From Reyranella sp. (GTDB lineage: Bacteria > Pseudomonadota > Alphaproteobacteria > Reyranellales > Reyranellaceae), in NCBI RefSeq assembly GCF_004296935.1, contig NZ_SCVH01000131.1, forward strand, positions 1 to 64,000: 64,000 nucleotides of DNA, given 5' to 3'. Shown piece after piece: positions 34,416 through 43,231 of this stretch. A program made the position numbers and the translations under genes. The first letter of the stretch is position 1; each line of letters opens with the position of its first letter. The notes beneath the pieces were generated by a model, which was not told the origin of the DNA, did not search any database, and worked only from the letters and a program-made list of their open reading frames with translations.

Positions 34416-34526
34416 GACCCCCTCCGGCCCTTCGGGCCACCTCCCCCGATTACGGGGGAGGAGAAGACTCTATCTTCTCTGCCCCCGCTTGCGGGGGAAG
34501 TGCCCCCGAAGGGGGCGAAGGGGGTC
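34416..34526. repeat. Palindromic intergenic repeat, copy B
   Basis: GACCCCCTCCGGCCCTTCGG ... CGGGGGAGGAG ... GCCCCCGAAGGGGGCGAAGG GGGTC. Inverted relative to copy A at both ends. Lies between phrB and the FAD oxidoreductase gene, and would form a long structured RNA in any read-through transcript. Confidence 0.75.
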
Positions 34527-34589
34527 ATCATCATCATCCGTCCCGCCTCCCCCGGCGTATGTATGGTGAATGTCAGGGAGTTGCTTCGA

Positions 34590-35942
34590 ATGAAGATCGC
34601 CGTCATTGGCGCCGGCGTTGCCGGACTGGGTGCTGCGTGGTTGCTGAGCCGGAAGCACGAAGTCGTGGTCTACGAGCGCGAGGACCGCTTCGGCGGACAT
34701 TCCTGCACGGTCGACGCGCCGGTCCCCGGCGGCACGCGGGTGGTCGACGTCGGCTTCATCGTCTTCAACGAGCGCAACTATCCCAACCTGGTCGCCCTGT
34801 TCGACCATCTCGGCGTGGCGACCGAGAATTCGGACATGTCATTCGCCGTCAGCCTCGACGAGGGACGGTTCGAGTACGGCAGCTCGTTCGGCGGCTACTT
34901 CGGCCAGCGGCGCAACGTCGTGCGTCCGTCCTTCCTGCGCATGACCCACGACATCCTGCGCTTCAACCGCCTCGCCCCGCAGCTCCTCGACAAGAGCGAG
35001 GATCTCGACTTCACCATCGGCCGCTTCGTCGACGACGCCGGCTTCAGCGACGCCTTCCGCGACCGCTACCTGGTGCCGATGGCCTCGTGCATCTGGTCGA
35101 CGCCGCTCGGCCGCATGCTCAACTATCCCGCCCAGAGCTTCGTGCGATTCTTCAGCAACCACGGACTGCTGACGATCGGACCGCAATTGCAGTGGCGGAC
35201 GGTGAGCGGCGGCAGCCGGTCCTATGTCGAGCGCATCGCCACGCCGCTGCGCGCCCGGGCGCGGCTCGCGACGCCGGCGCGCGCCATCCGTCGCGGACCT
35301 CTTGGCGTCCAGGTACGCGACGCCTCCGGCCACTGGGACCGCTTCGACAAGATCGTGCTGGCCTGCCACGCCGACCAGGCGCTGGCGCTCTTGGAGGATG
35401 CCGACGGTCCGGAACGCCAGCTGCTCGGCCGCTTCGCCTATTCCTCGAACGAGGTCTGGTTGCACGGCGATTTGTCGTTGATGCCCAAGCGGCGCAGTGT
35501 CTGGTCGAGTTGGAACTATGTCGCCGACCGCCGTTCGGAGGAAGCGAGCGTGAGCGTCACCTACTGGATGAACCGGCTGCAGAACCTGCCCGAGGAGACG
35601 CCGCTGTTCGTCTCGGTCAATCCCGGCCGCGCGCCGTCGCCTGCGACGGCCTATGCGCGCTTCAACTTCGAACATCCGATGTACGACGCCGCGGCGATCC
35701 GCGCGCAGCGCGGCCTGCATGCGATCCAGGGTGTGCGCGACACCTATTTCTGCGGCAGTTACTGCGGCTACGGCTTCCACGAGGATGCGCTGTCGGCCGG
35801 CCTCGACGTGGCCGAGCAGCTCGACGTCCGCCGCCCCTGGCCCAGGCCCGACGAGCATCGCCGCATCGGCGACCCGCCGCGCGTGGTCGCCGACCGGCCC
35901 TCGCTCGATCCGTTCCCGCTGCCGGTGGCGGCAAGGTCGTGA
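34590..35942 (+). CDS. FAD-dependent oxidoreductase (amine oxidase-like, lipid-modification cluster)
   Basis: 450 aa from ATG 34590 (GGGAG at 34576-34580). MKIAVIGAGVAGLGAAWLLSRKHEVVVYEREDRFGGHSCTV is a classical FAD Rossmann motif, LPEETPLFVSVNP lies in the middle, and FCGSYCGYGFHEDALSAGLDVAEQL is the C-terminal FAD-binding block. Homologues sit beside DUF1365 and cyclopropane-synthase genes and are implicated in modified membrane fatty acids. The stop overlaps the GTG of DUF1365. Confidence 0.88.
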   Translation: MKIAVIGAGVAGLGAAWLLSRKHEVVVYEREDRFGGHSCTVDAPVPGGTRVVDVGFIVFNERNYPNLVALFDHLGVATENSDMSFAVSLDEGRFEYGSSFGGYFGQRRNVVRPSFLRMTHDILRFNRLAPQLLDKSEDLDFTIGRFVDDAGFSDAFRDRYLVPMASCIWSTPLGRMLNYPAQSFVRFFSNHGLLTIGPQLQWRTVSGGSRSYVERIATPLRARARLATPARAIRRGPLGVQVRDASGHWDRFDKIVLACHADQALALLEDADGPERQLLGRFAYSSNEVWLHGDLSLMPKRRSVWSSWNYVADRRSEEASVSVTYWMNRLQNLPEETPLFVSVNPGRAPSPATAYARFNFEHPMYDAAAIRAQRGLHAIQGVRDTYFCGSYCGYGFHEDALSAGLDVAEQLDVRRPWPRPDEHRRIGDPPRVVADRPSLDPFPLPVAARS

Positions 35943-36820
35943 TCGCCCTCGACCCCCTCCGCCCCTTCGGGGCACCTCCCCCGCAAGCGGGGGAGGAGTC
36001 TGTTTCTTCTCCTCCCCCGTCTTCGGGGGAGGTGGCCGCAGGCCGGAGGGGGTCAGAGAATACCCACAGCATCATCGACGCCACCGTCGTGCACCGGCGG
36101 CTGCGGCCGCGCGAAAATGCCTTCCGCTATCGCGTCGCCTATCTCTGCCTCGACCTCGGCACGCTCGACACGGCCGACGGTCGCTGGTTGAAGCTCGATC
36201 GCCCGGGACTCGTCTCGTTCCGGCGCGCCGATCATGGCGCGCGCGACGGCGGCGACCTCGCGGCGTGGCTGCGCCGGATCCTGGCCGAGAACGGCCTCGG
36301 CGACGTCTGCGACGGCGAGGTGATGCTGATGACCATGCCGCGCATGCTGGGCTACGTGTTCAATCCGGTGAGCTTCTGGTTCTGCCGCGACCGCTCGGGC
36401 GCGCTCCGGGCGGTGCTATGCGAGGTCAACAACACCTTCGGCGAGCGCCACTGCTACCTGGTCCACCACGACGACCGCCGGCCCATCAATTCGGACGCCT
36501 GGCTGGACGGCCACAAGGTCTTCCACGTCTCGCCCTTCCTGCCGGTCGAGGGCGACTATCGCTTCCGGTTCCGCCTCGACGACCGGATTGCCCACGTCGA
36601 CGTCAACTACCATGACGCCCAGGGCCTGATGCTGGCGACTTCCGTGGCGGGCCGGCGCGAACCGCTCGCAGACCAGGCGGTGTTGCGTCGCTTCCTGTGC
36701 AACCCGACGATGACCCTGGGCGTTGTGGCGAGAATTCACTGGCAGGCCTTGCAACTCTGGCGGAAGCAGGCGAGATTTTATCGGAAGCCCGTCCCGCCTT
36801 CGCAGCTCGTGAGCCGTTGA
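35939..36820 (+). CDS. DUF1365 family protein with a palindromic repeat translated at its N-terminus
   Basis: 293 aa from GTG 35939, which overlaps the upstream stop as GTGA. The family body starts only at about residue 45 (IIDATVVHRRLRPRENAFRYRVAYLCLDL) and contains LMTMPRMLGYVFNPVSFWFCRD, VLCEVNNTFGERHCYLV, KVFHVSPFLPVEGDYRFRF and RFLCNPTMTLGVVARIHWQALQLW. Residues about 5-39 are encoded by repeat copy C. A fallback start is GTG 36089, but that would lose conserved residues. DUF1365 is of unknown biochemical role, tied to fatty-acid modification by context. Confidence 0.8.
   Translation: MIALDPLRPFGAPPPQAGEESVSSPPPSSGEVAAGRRGSENTHSIIDATVVHRRLRPRENAFRYRVAYLCLDLGTLDTADGRWLKLDRPGLVSFRRADHGARDGGDLAAWLRRILAENGLGDVCDGEVMLMTMPRMLGYVFNPVSFWFCRDRSGALRAVLCEVNNTFGERHCYLVHHDDRRPINSDAWLDGHKVFHVSPFLPVEGDYRFRFRLDDRIAHVDVNYHDAQGLMLATSVAGRREPLADQAVLRRFLCNPTMTLGVVARIHWQALQLWRKQARFYRKPVPPSQLVSR
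35951..36054. repeat. Palindromic repeat, copy C, inside the DUF1365 reading frame
   Basis: 104 bp, GACCCCCTCCGCCCCTTCGG ... CCCCCGCAAGCGGGGG ... CCCCCGTCTTCGGGGG ... GGCCGGAGGGGGTC. Ends are mutual inverted repeats. It lies 12 bp after the GTG start codon and leaves the frame open, giving a Pro/Gly/Ser-rich stretch. Confidence 0.75.
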
Positions 36821-36824
36821 CCTC

Positions 36825-37997
36825 ATGTCATTCGCCGCCCGCTTCGTCCTGAAGTCGCTCGCCCGCCTGACGGCCGGCCGGCTCACCGTCCGGCTGCCGG
36901 ACGGCACGGTCTGCCATTTCGGCCCGGCCGGGGCGGAACGCCAGGCCGAGATCGAGATCAAGGACTGGGGCTTCTTCCGCCGCGTGCTGCTCGACGGCGA
37001 CATCGGCTTCGCCGAGTCCTACATGGATGGCCTCTGCGACTCGCCCGACCTGCCGGGCCTTCTGTCGCTGCTCACCGACAACGAAAAAGCTCTGGGCCGC
37101 GTCACGCGCACCAACGTCTTCCACAACATCCTGCTGAAGCTGCTGCATCGCCGGCACGACAATTCGCGCGAGGGATCGAAGCGCAACATCCATGCCCATT
37201 ACGACCTGGGCAACGAATTCTACGGACTCTGGCTCGACCCGACGATGACCTACTCCTCCGCTCTCTACGAAGGTGCGGAAGGCCAGGCGCTCGAGGCCGC
37301 GCAGACCGCCAAGTACGAGCGCATCCTGAATCAGCTTGGCGCCCGGCAGGGCGAGAGCATCCTCGAGATCGGCTGCGGCTGGGGCGGCTTCGCCGAAGCG
37401 GCGGCGCGGCGCGGCATGCGGGTCACCGGCGTCACCATCTCGCGCGAGCAACTCGCCTACGCCCAGGCCCGCCTGCAGCGCGCCGGCCTGTCCGATCGGG
37501 TCGACCTGCAGTTCCGCGACTATCGCGACATCGAAGGGAAGTACGATCACATCGTCTCGATCGAGATGATCGAGGCGGTAGGCGAGCGCTACTGGCCGGA
37601 CTATTTCGCCGCGCTCAAGCGCCATTCGGCGCCGGGCGGCTCGGCGATCGTCCAGGCGATCGTGATCGCCGACGATCTCTTCGAGGGCTACCGCCGTCAT
37701 CCGGATTTCATCCAGACCTATGTCTTCCCCGGCGGCATGCTGTTGTCGCCTTCCAGCCTGCGCGAGCAGTGCCGCCACGCCGGGCTCAAGATCGCCGAGT
37801 TCTACAGCTTCGGGCTGGACTATGCGCGCACCCTGGAGACCTGGCTCGGCCGCTTCGACCGGGTGGCCGACCAAGTGACGAAGCTGGGATTCGACGAGCG
37901 TTTCCGCCGGATGTGGCGATATTACCTCGCCTATTGTGCCGCCGGCTTCAAGACGCGCCGGACGGACGTATTGCAGGCACACTTCAGGCATATATAA
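36825..37997 (+). CDS. cfa: Cyclopropane-fatty-acyl-phospholipid synthase-like SAM methyltransferase
   Basis: 390 aa. NIHAHYDLGNEFYGLWLDPTMTYSSALYEG, ILEIGCGWGGFAEAAARRGMRVTGVTIS (SAM-binding), IVSIEMIEAVGERYWPDYF, FIQTYVFPGGMLLSPSSLREQ and the C-terminal Tyr/Glu-rich helix are typical. Transfers a methylene or methyl group from SAM to unsaturated acyl chains in membrane lipids. Starts 4 bp after the DUF1365 stop; same operon. Confidence 0.93.
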   Translation: MSFAARFVLKSLARLTAGRLTVRLPDGTVCHFGPAGAERQAEIEIKDWGFFRRVLLDGDIGFAESYMDGLCDSPDLPGLLSLLTDNEKALGRVTRTNVFHNILLKLLHRRHDNSREGSKRNIHAHYDLGNEFYGLWLDPTMTYSSALYEGAEGQALEAAQTAKYERILNQLGARQGESILEIGCGWGGFAEAAARRGMRVTGVTISREQLAYAQARLQRAGLSDRVDLQFRDYRDIEGKYDHIVSIEMIEAVGERYWPDYFAALKRHSAPGGSAIVQAIVIADDLFEGYRRHPDFIQTYVFPGGMLLSPSSLREQCRHAGLKIAEFYSFGLDYARTLETWLGRFDRVADQVTKLGFDERFRRMWRYYLAYCAAGFKTRRTDVLQAHFRHI

Positions 37998-38056
37998 CTG
38001 TCTCCAACAAAGACGGGGCGCGCCAAGCCGCCCTGGAGACAGGAAGGCTTTTTCGG

Positions 38057-39424
38057 GTGAATGCAGGATCGACCGGGCACGAGACCGCCGTGCCGGTAAA
38101 AATCAAGTTCGACCGTCTGGTCGCCTACTCGACCCTGCAACTACCGCTCGCCATGGCGGCGCTGCCGGTCGTGCTGAACGTCAGTCACTTCTACGGCGAG
38201 GTGGTAAAGCTTTCGTTCGGCATCATGGGCGCGATCTTCATCTTTGCCCGCATCGTCGATGCCATCCAGGATCCGGTCATCGGCGTGATCAGCGACCGCT
38301 TCACGCGCTACGGCAAGCGCGGCCGCCTCACCTTCGTCGCCATGATGACGCCGTTTCTCGGCGGCGGATTCTACATGCTCTTCGATCCGCCCGACTCGAT
38401 CCTGGGCGACCACAATCTCATGGCGTTCTGGCTGCTGGCCGCCCTGCTGCTGGTCCACCTCGGCTATTCCGGCGTCTCGATCAGCTACCACGCCCACGGC
38501 GCCGAACTGTCGGACGACTACAACGAGCGGACCAAGGTGACGGTCGGCCGCGAGGTGTTCGGTCTGCTCGGCATGACGCTCGCCGTCGTGCTGCCGACCT
38601 ATCTCACCGCCACGCTGGGCGAAAGCCAGGGCTACGCGATGCTCGGGCTGGTCTTCCTGCCCATCCTGCTCGTTCTGTCGACGCCGACGATGATCTGGGC
38701 AGGCCCCTCCGTCCATCCGCCGGTTACCCACGCCAACCGCAACATCTTCGTCACCTTCTTCCAGCCGCTGAAGAACCGGCTGTTCCGCCGCCTGCTGCTG
38801 GTCTTCGTCGTGAACGGCGCGGCGCTCGGCGTCGCCGTGACGGTGATGCTGTTCTACGTCGAGCACGTGCTGAAGGGCGGCAAGCTGCAGGCCGGCATCA
38901 TCCTGCTGGTCTATTTCATCGCCGGCGCCGCCAGCGTGCCCTTGTGGCTGCTGCTGTCACGCCGCCTCAGCAAGGCCGCCGCGTGGTTCATCGGCATGGT
39001 GCTGACCGCCGTCGCGATGGCGCTCGCCATCTTCGTCGGACCCGGCGACTTCTACTGGTTCCTGGCGATTTCCGTCATCACCGGCATGGGCATCGGCGCC
39101 GACTATGGCCTGCCGCCGTCGATCCTGGCCGACGTGATCAACGCCCAGGAAGGCGGCGATTCGCGGGGCAAGACCGGCACCTACTTCGGCCTGTGGGCGC
39201 TCTCGACCAAGCTCGCGACCGCGCTTGGCGCCGCGGGCTCGCTGCCGGTGGCGGCGTTGCTGGGCTTCAACCCGGCCAAGGGCCTCTACAGCACCACGGC
39301 GCTGATGTTCGTCTACATCGTGCTGCCGGTGGCTATTAAGATCATCGCCGCGCTGCTGCTCTGGTTCATCCGCATCGAGGCCGAGCGCGGCTCGGTGCGG
39401 CAGGAGCTGACGGGACGCTTCTGA
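38057..39424 (+). CDS. MFS transporter, GPH (glycoside-pentoside-hexuronide) symporter-like
   Basis: 455 aa from GTG 38057 (AGGAAGG upstream). About 12 membrane segments; FARIVDAIQDPVIGVISDRFTRYGKRGRL is the hallmark GPH loop. Members found in photolyase-DUF1365-cfa clusters probably move lipid precursors or act as a sensor rather than import sugars; that is inference from context. Convergent with the DUF1501 gene (4 bp between stops). Confidence 0.88.
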   Translation: MNAGSTGHETAVPVKIKFDRLVAYSTLQLPLAMAALPVVLNVSHFYGEVVKLSFGIMGAIFIFARIVDAIQDPVIGVISDRFTRYGKRGRLTFVAMMTPFLGGGFYMLFDPPDSILGDHNLMAFWLLAALLLVHLGYSGVSISYHAHGAELSDDYNERTKVTVGREVFGLLGMTLAVVLPTYLTATLGESQGYAMLGLVFLPILLVLSTPTMIWAGPSVHPPVTHANRNIFVTFFQPLKNRLFRRLLLVFVVNGAALGVAVTVMLFYVEHVLKGGKLQAGIILLVYFIAGAASVPLWLLLSRRLSKAAAWFIGMVLTAVAMALAIFVGPGDFYWFLAISVITGMGIGADYGLPPSILADVINAQEGGDSRGKTGTYFGLWALSTKLATALGAAGSLPVAALLGFNPAKGLYSTTALMFVYIVLPVAIKIIAALLLWFIRIEAERGSVRQELTGRF

Positions 39425-39428
39425 AAGT

Positions 39429-40508
39429 CTAGGCGAGAAAACCCAGCCGCTGCGGCTGGCGCAGGCCGAAATCGCGCTGCAGGCCCCAGCAGCCCTGCGC
39501 CACCGTGCCGAAGACGCTGCGAAAATCGACGGTGTGCTTGAGGTCGCCGTCCTGCAGGTCGGTGAGCGACGGATAGGCGCCGTAAAGGCCGCCCTTCACA
39601 CTGCCGCCCATGACGAACTGCGGCGCCGCCGAGCCGTGATCGGTGCCGCCGCTGGCATTCTGCCGTGCGCGGCGGCCGAACTCCGAATAGGTCATGACGA
39701 CCACGTCGTTCCAGAGATTGGCCGCGATCAGGTTCTTGCGCAGCGTCGCGAGGCCGGCGGCGAGAATGCCCAGGAGCCGCTCATGGGTCTGCGCCTGGTT
39801 GGCGTGCGTATCGAAGCCACCCAGCGCGACCTTTATGGCGACCACCTGGACCTTCGCCGCGAGCAGGCGTGTCGCGAGATCGAGCTGGCGACCCAGGCCG
39901 TTGTCCTGGTTGTAGGCATGGGTGGGTGCCGGTGCGGCGCGCAGCCTGTCGCGCAGGCCGGCCGCCGCCGCATTGATCTCCTGACGCACGGCCAGCACGT
40001 GACGCAGCGCCGGATTGCCGGCATCGGCACTGCCGCCCTTTTCCTTCATGCTCGCGGCCTGCCTCAGGAAACTCTCGGCATCCTGCATGACGATGGTGCG
40101 CAGCGACGGGCCGGTCGCCGGCAGCGCGTTGGTGTCGGCCACGATGCAATCGACGGCGGCGCCCTTGGGCAGGCTGGTGGCCTGGAAGGCCTGGGCGATC
40201 CAGCCTTCGCTCAAGGTCTGGCTCGCCGCCGACGCGGTGTCCCAGATCTCGATCGAGCGGAAATGCGAGCGATTGGGATAGGGATAGCCCACGCCCTGAA
40301 GGATCGCGAAGTCCCCGGCCTTCCACGACTCCATCAGGGGCTCGAGCTTGTCGTGCAGGCCGACCTTCTCGTCGAGCGGCAGGACGCGCTCGCGCGCAAT
40401 GCCGACGCCGGGACGCAGCTCGCGGTACCTGGGATCGGCGAAGGGCACGAGCGTGTTCAGCCCGTCGTTGCCGCCCTTGAGTTCGACCAGAAGCAGGATA
40501 CGGCCCAT
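39429..40508 (-). CDS. DUF1501 family protein
   Basis: 359 aa. LLLVELKGGNDGLNTLVPFADPRYRELRP, VGYPYPNRSHFRSIEIWDTAS, VALGGFDTHANQAQTHERLLG, VVMTYSEFGRRARQNASGGTDHGSAAPQFVMGGSVKGGLYG are hallmark motifs of DUF1501, an alkaline-phosphatase-fold (sulfatase-like) family of unknown substrate. Normally exported by Tat, but no Tat signal is visible here. Last gene of the ECF-linked operon, 10 bp after DUF1800. Confidence 0.88.
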   Translation of the reverse strand: MGRILLLVELKGGNDGLNTLVPFADPRYRELRPGVGIARERVLPLDEKVGLHDKLEPLMESWKAGDFAILQGVGYPYPNRSHFRSIEIWDTASAASQTLSEGWIAQAFQATSLPKGAAVDCIVADTNALPATGPSLRTIVMQDAESFLRQAASMKEKGGSADAGNPALRHVLAVRQEINAAAAGLRDRLRAAPAPTHAYNQDNGLGRQLDLATRLLAAKVQVVAIKVALGGFDTHANQAQTHERLLGILAAGLATLRKNLIAANLWNDVVVMTYSEFGRRARQNASGGTDHGSAAPQFVMGGSVKGGLYGAYPSLTDLQDGDLKHTVDFRSVFGTVAQGCWGLQRDFGLRQPQRLGFLA

Positions 40509-40518
40509 GGCGCGCCCC

Positions 40519-42087
40519 TCACTTCAACTGGTAGGCGGGATCGAGCATCGCCGCCGCCACGACCGCGCCCGGCGAGGCCGAGGCATCGATCGGGTCGATC
40601 GGCGCGCGCGGCAACAGCGTGCGGAGCAGCGTGGCCGAATCGGCACCGCTCAGGCTGGCACCGAGACGCGCCTCGCCGCCGGCGCTGCGCAGGCTGCGAC
40701 CCTCGACCGGGCGCGGCCCCATCATCTGCCCCGACTCCATCATCTGCATCGTGCTGTCGTCGCCCGGCACCTGCTGGCGGCGGTCGGCGCGGCGGTTCGG
40801 GCCCGGCTTCATCGCCATGCCGCCGTCCATCGAGGCCACCGTGGTGGCTTCGACGATGCGGCGCAGGAACTGCTGGCGCAGCATCAGCGTGTAGGTCGTG
40901 ATCCAGCTTTCGCCACCCGGCCAGCCCTTGACGTTGGGCGGATCGAACGGCACCTGGCCCAGCCCCTGCATCATGCGCACGAGCTGGGTCTTCTCCGGCA
41001 CCGGCAGGCCCAGCACATGCACGGTGCCGATGATCAATTCGACCGGCGACTTGATCAGGCTGCCGCGGTTGGCGGGATCACGGAACGCTTGCGACATCAG
41101 CAGCGCCCGCAGCAGCGGCTTGATCTGGTAGCCACTTGCGCGGAACGACGCCGCCAGCTTGCCCACCTCGGCCGGGTCGGGCCTGAGCGACACGAACTCG
41201 CGCCACATCTTCTCGACGATGGTCTCGGCGGTGCGCGGGTGCTTGAGCAGAATGGCGATGATCTCGTCGCCGCCGAAGCGGCCGGTCTGGCCGAGGAAGG
41301 TCTTCTCGCTGTCGTCGTGCTGGGCCGGGCGGTCCATGAACTGACCGGTCTCGCGATTGACCGTCCAGCCCGTGAAGGCCCGCGCCGCTGCCTTGACGTC
41401 GGCTTCGCTGTAACGGCCCTCACCCAAGGTGAACAGCTCGAGAAGCTCGCGGGCGAAGTTCTCGTTGGGCTGTCGCACCACGTTCCGCATGCCGTCGAGA
41501 TAGATCAGCATCGCGGGATCGCGCGCCACCTCTTTCAGGAGCGTCGCGAAGTTGCCCATCGCCTCGCGCCGGAACAGCGCGTTCTGGCGGAACAACCCCG
41601 GTGCATAGCGCACCTTCAGCATCGAAGAGGTGAAATGGCCGTGCCAGAACATCACCATCCGCTCGACCAGCGGCTGGTCGGTCGCCAGCATCTCCTCGAC
41701 CCACCAGTTGCGCAGCTCGCGGCCCTGCTCCTGCACCGGCCGCGCGATCTGCAGCGGCTTGCCGTCGACGCCGGGCTTGCGCTGGGCCTCGGCCGCCTGC
41801 TGCCGGCGGCGGACCTCGGCCGGGCTCTGGTCCAGCCACGCCGGTGCCGGCGTGGCGGCCTGCGGTCTGGAATTGCCGAGGAGACGGTCGACGGCGGTGG
41901 CGTAGTCCTGCGCTTCGAGGGCGCGGATCTCGGCCGGCGTCGCGCCGAAGCCCGTGCGCGACAGCAGCAGCCGCGCGTCGTCGAAGCCCATCGCCTGGGC
42001 TGCCTGCGCCGGCAGCGCCGGCCACAAGCCAGCAGACAGTGCCGCTGCACCAGTGATGAAACCACGCCGGTCGAGACGAAGGGTCAT
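40519..42087 (-). CDS. DUF1800 family protein with Tat signal
   Basis: 522 aa from ATG 42087 (AGGAG 8 bases upstream). Residues 1-30 hold a twin-arginine signal (LDRRGFITGAAALSAGL). LLSRTGFGATPAEIRAL, MVMFWHGHFTSSMLKV, NENFARELLELFTLGEGRYSEADVKAAARAFTGWTVN and VKGWPGGESWITTYTLMLRQQ are the family blocks. Function unknown; nearly always paired with DUF1501. A Met/Gln-rich low-complexity stretch lies near residues 415-450. Confidence 0.88.
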   Translation of the reverse strand: MTLRLDRRGFITGAAALSAGLWPALPAQAAQAMGFDDARLLLSRTGFGATPAEIRALEAQDYATAVDRLLGNSRPQAATPAPAWLDQSPAEVRRRQQAAEAQRKPGVDGKPLQIARPVQEQGRELRNWWVEEMLATDQPLVERMVMFWHGHFTSSMLKVRYAPGLFRQNALFRREAMGNFATLLKEVARDPAMLIYLDGMRNVVRQPNENFARELLELFTLGEGRYSEADVKAAARAFTGWTVNRETGQFMDRPAQHDDSEKTFLGQTGRFGGDEIIAILLKHPRTAETIVEKMWREFVSLRPDPAEVGKLAASFRASGYQIKPLLRALLMSQAFRDPANRGSLIKSPVELIIGTVHVLGLPVPEKTQLVRMMQGLGQVPFDPPNVKGWPGGESWITTYTLMLRQQFLRRIVEATTVASMDGGMAMKPGPNRRADRRQQVPGDDSTMQMMESGQMMGPRPVEGRSLRSAGGEARLGASLSGADSATLLRTLLPRAPIDPIDASASPGAVVAAAMLDPAYQLK

Positions 42088-42097
42088 GGCGCCACTC

Positions 42098-42664
42098 CTA
42101 TTGCGGGGGCCTGCCGGGGCCGCCGGGCGCCCTAGGGCCGCCAGGAGGACCGCCCGGCGGGCCCGGCGGGCCCGGCGGGCGCGGCGGCGGCGGCGGCGCG
42201 CCGGCGAAGCGCTCGGCAATCAGCACGCGCAGGCGTTCGCGCTGGTCCGGGCGCAACGCCGGTTCGAGCTGGATCGCGGCGCGCAGGTTTTCCTTCTGCA
42301 GGTCGGCGCGCAGCCGCGCGAGCTGATCGACCAGCCCGTCGACCTTCACAAGGTCGATCTGCGGCCGCTTCAGTTCGGCGGCAGACTGCTCGCGCACCTT
42401 CTGGATCTCCCGCAGCCGTTCGCGACGCTTCGCGGCATAGCCGTCCAGCAGGCCGCGCAGCGCCTCGCGCTGGCCGCTGTCGACGCCGAGATCGTGGAGC
42501 ACGGCCTCGATCGGGCTGGGCCGGGCACCCGGCGGCGGCGGTGGCGGCAGGCGGGCCTCGAATGTCGGCGGCGCGATCCAGCTCCGGTAGACGAACCCGG
42601 CGAGGACGAAGCAGTTGAGCAGCACCGACAGGCCGAGCAGGAGCTGCATCACGCGCGGTGACAC
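42098..42664 (-). CDS. CnrX/Spy-like periplasmic protein with Pro/Gly-rich tail
   Basis: 188 aa. One N-terminal membrane anchor (residues 5-28), a poly-Pro linker (about 40-47), a long helical region with repeated QREALRGLLDGYAAKRRERLREI- and RADLQKENLRAAIQLEPALRPDQRERLR-type segments as in heavy-metal sensor/Spy proteins, and a C-terminal collagen-like PPGPPGPPGGPPGG tail. Probably a periplasmic stress sensor for the ECF system; no metal-binding His/Cys cluster is seen. Confidence 0.75.
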   Translation of the reverse strand: MSPRVMQLLLGLSVLLNCFVLAGFVYRSWIAPPTFEARLPPPPPPGARPSPIEAVLHDLGVDSGQREALRGLLDGYAAKRRERLREIQKVREQSAAELKRPQIDLVKVDGLVDQLARLRADLQKENLRAAIQLEPALRPDQRERLRVLIAERFAGAPPPPPRPPGPPGPPGGPPGGPRAPGGPGRPPQ

Positions 42665-42665
42665 G

Positions 42666-43181
42666 TCAGATCCCGTCCGAGAAATCGGTCAATTCGTTCG
42701 ACGTCTCCGAGGAGGTCGCCTGGGTGACGCCCGAGCCGTACCGCTGCTGGGCAAACGATTCGCCGAGCCCGCCGCCCATGATGAAGCCGGCGCCGGCGAT
42801 CACGATCGCCATGGCCGCCATCGCCGCCCGTTGCAGGGCATAACGTGTTCCGGACGAGAACAGGCGGCCGAAGAATCCACCGCCTTGCCCGACCTGCCTC
42901 TCCGCCGCGAAGCCGACCAGCGCCCTTGCCCGCACCGCCAGCCGTTCCGGCGCCGCCGGCAAGGGCTTGCCCAGGACATCCGCCAGATCGAGGGCGGCGC
43001 GGCGCAACGCGGGGTCGGCCGCGACGGCAGCGTCGATCCGCGCGGCGGCGGCCTCGGGAAGCCGGCCGTCCAGCCAGGCGGCGAAATCGAGGTCGGATAT
43101 GGCCTTGGGCGCGGCCTCTCGATCCAGGGCGAGGCTCTGCCACAGCTCCTTGTCGGTCCGGGGGGTATGCTCCGTGCTCAT
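42666..43181 (-). CDS. Anti-sigma factor-like membrane protein
   Basis: 171 aa from ATG 43181 (GGAG repeated upstream). The N-terminal helical region DLDFAAWLDGRLPEAAAARIDAAVAADPALRRA resembles the anti-sigma domain; one membrane helix lies at about 122-143 (AAMAAMAIVIAGAGFIMGG). No zinc-binding HxxxCxxC motif, so it is not a ZAS-type. It sits between the sigma factor (50 bp gap) and the CnrX-like gene (1 bp gap). Confidence 0.78.
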   Translation of the reverse strand: MSTEHTPRTDKELWQSLALDREAAPKAISDLDFAAWLDGRLPEAAAARIDAAVAADPALRRAALDLADVLGKPLPAAPERLAVRARALVGFAAERQVGQGGGFFGRLFSSGTRYALQRAAMAAMAIVIAGAGFIMGGGLGESFAQQRYGSGVTQATSSETSNELTDFSDGI

Positions 43182-43231
43182 GGTCTGCTCCTGCTCCAGA
43201 ATACGTCGGAAAAGCCCGATCCATCCCCTCT

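Noticed and set aside
34559-35938. Upstream extension of the DUF1365 frame
   Set aside because: It is the shadow of the FAD oxidoreductase gene; GTG 35939 is the first plausible start.
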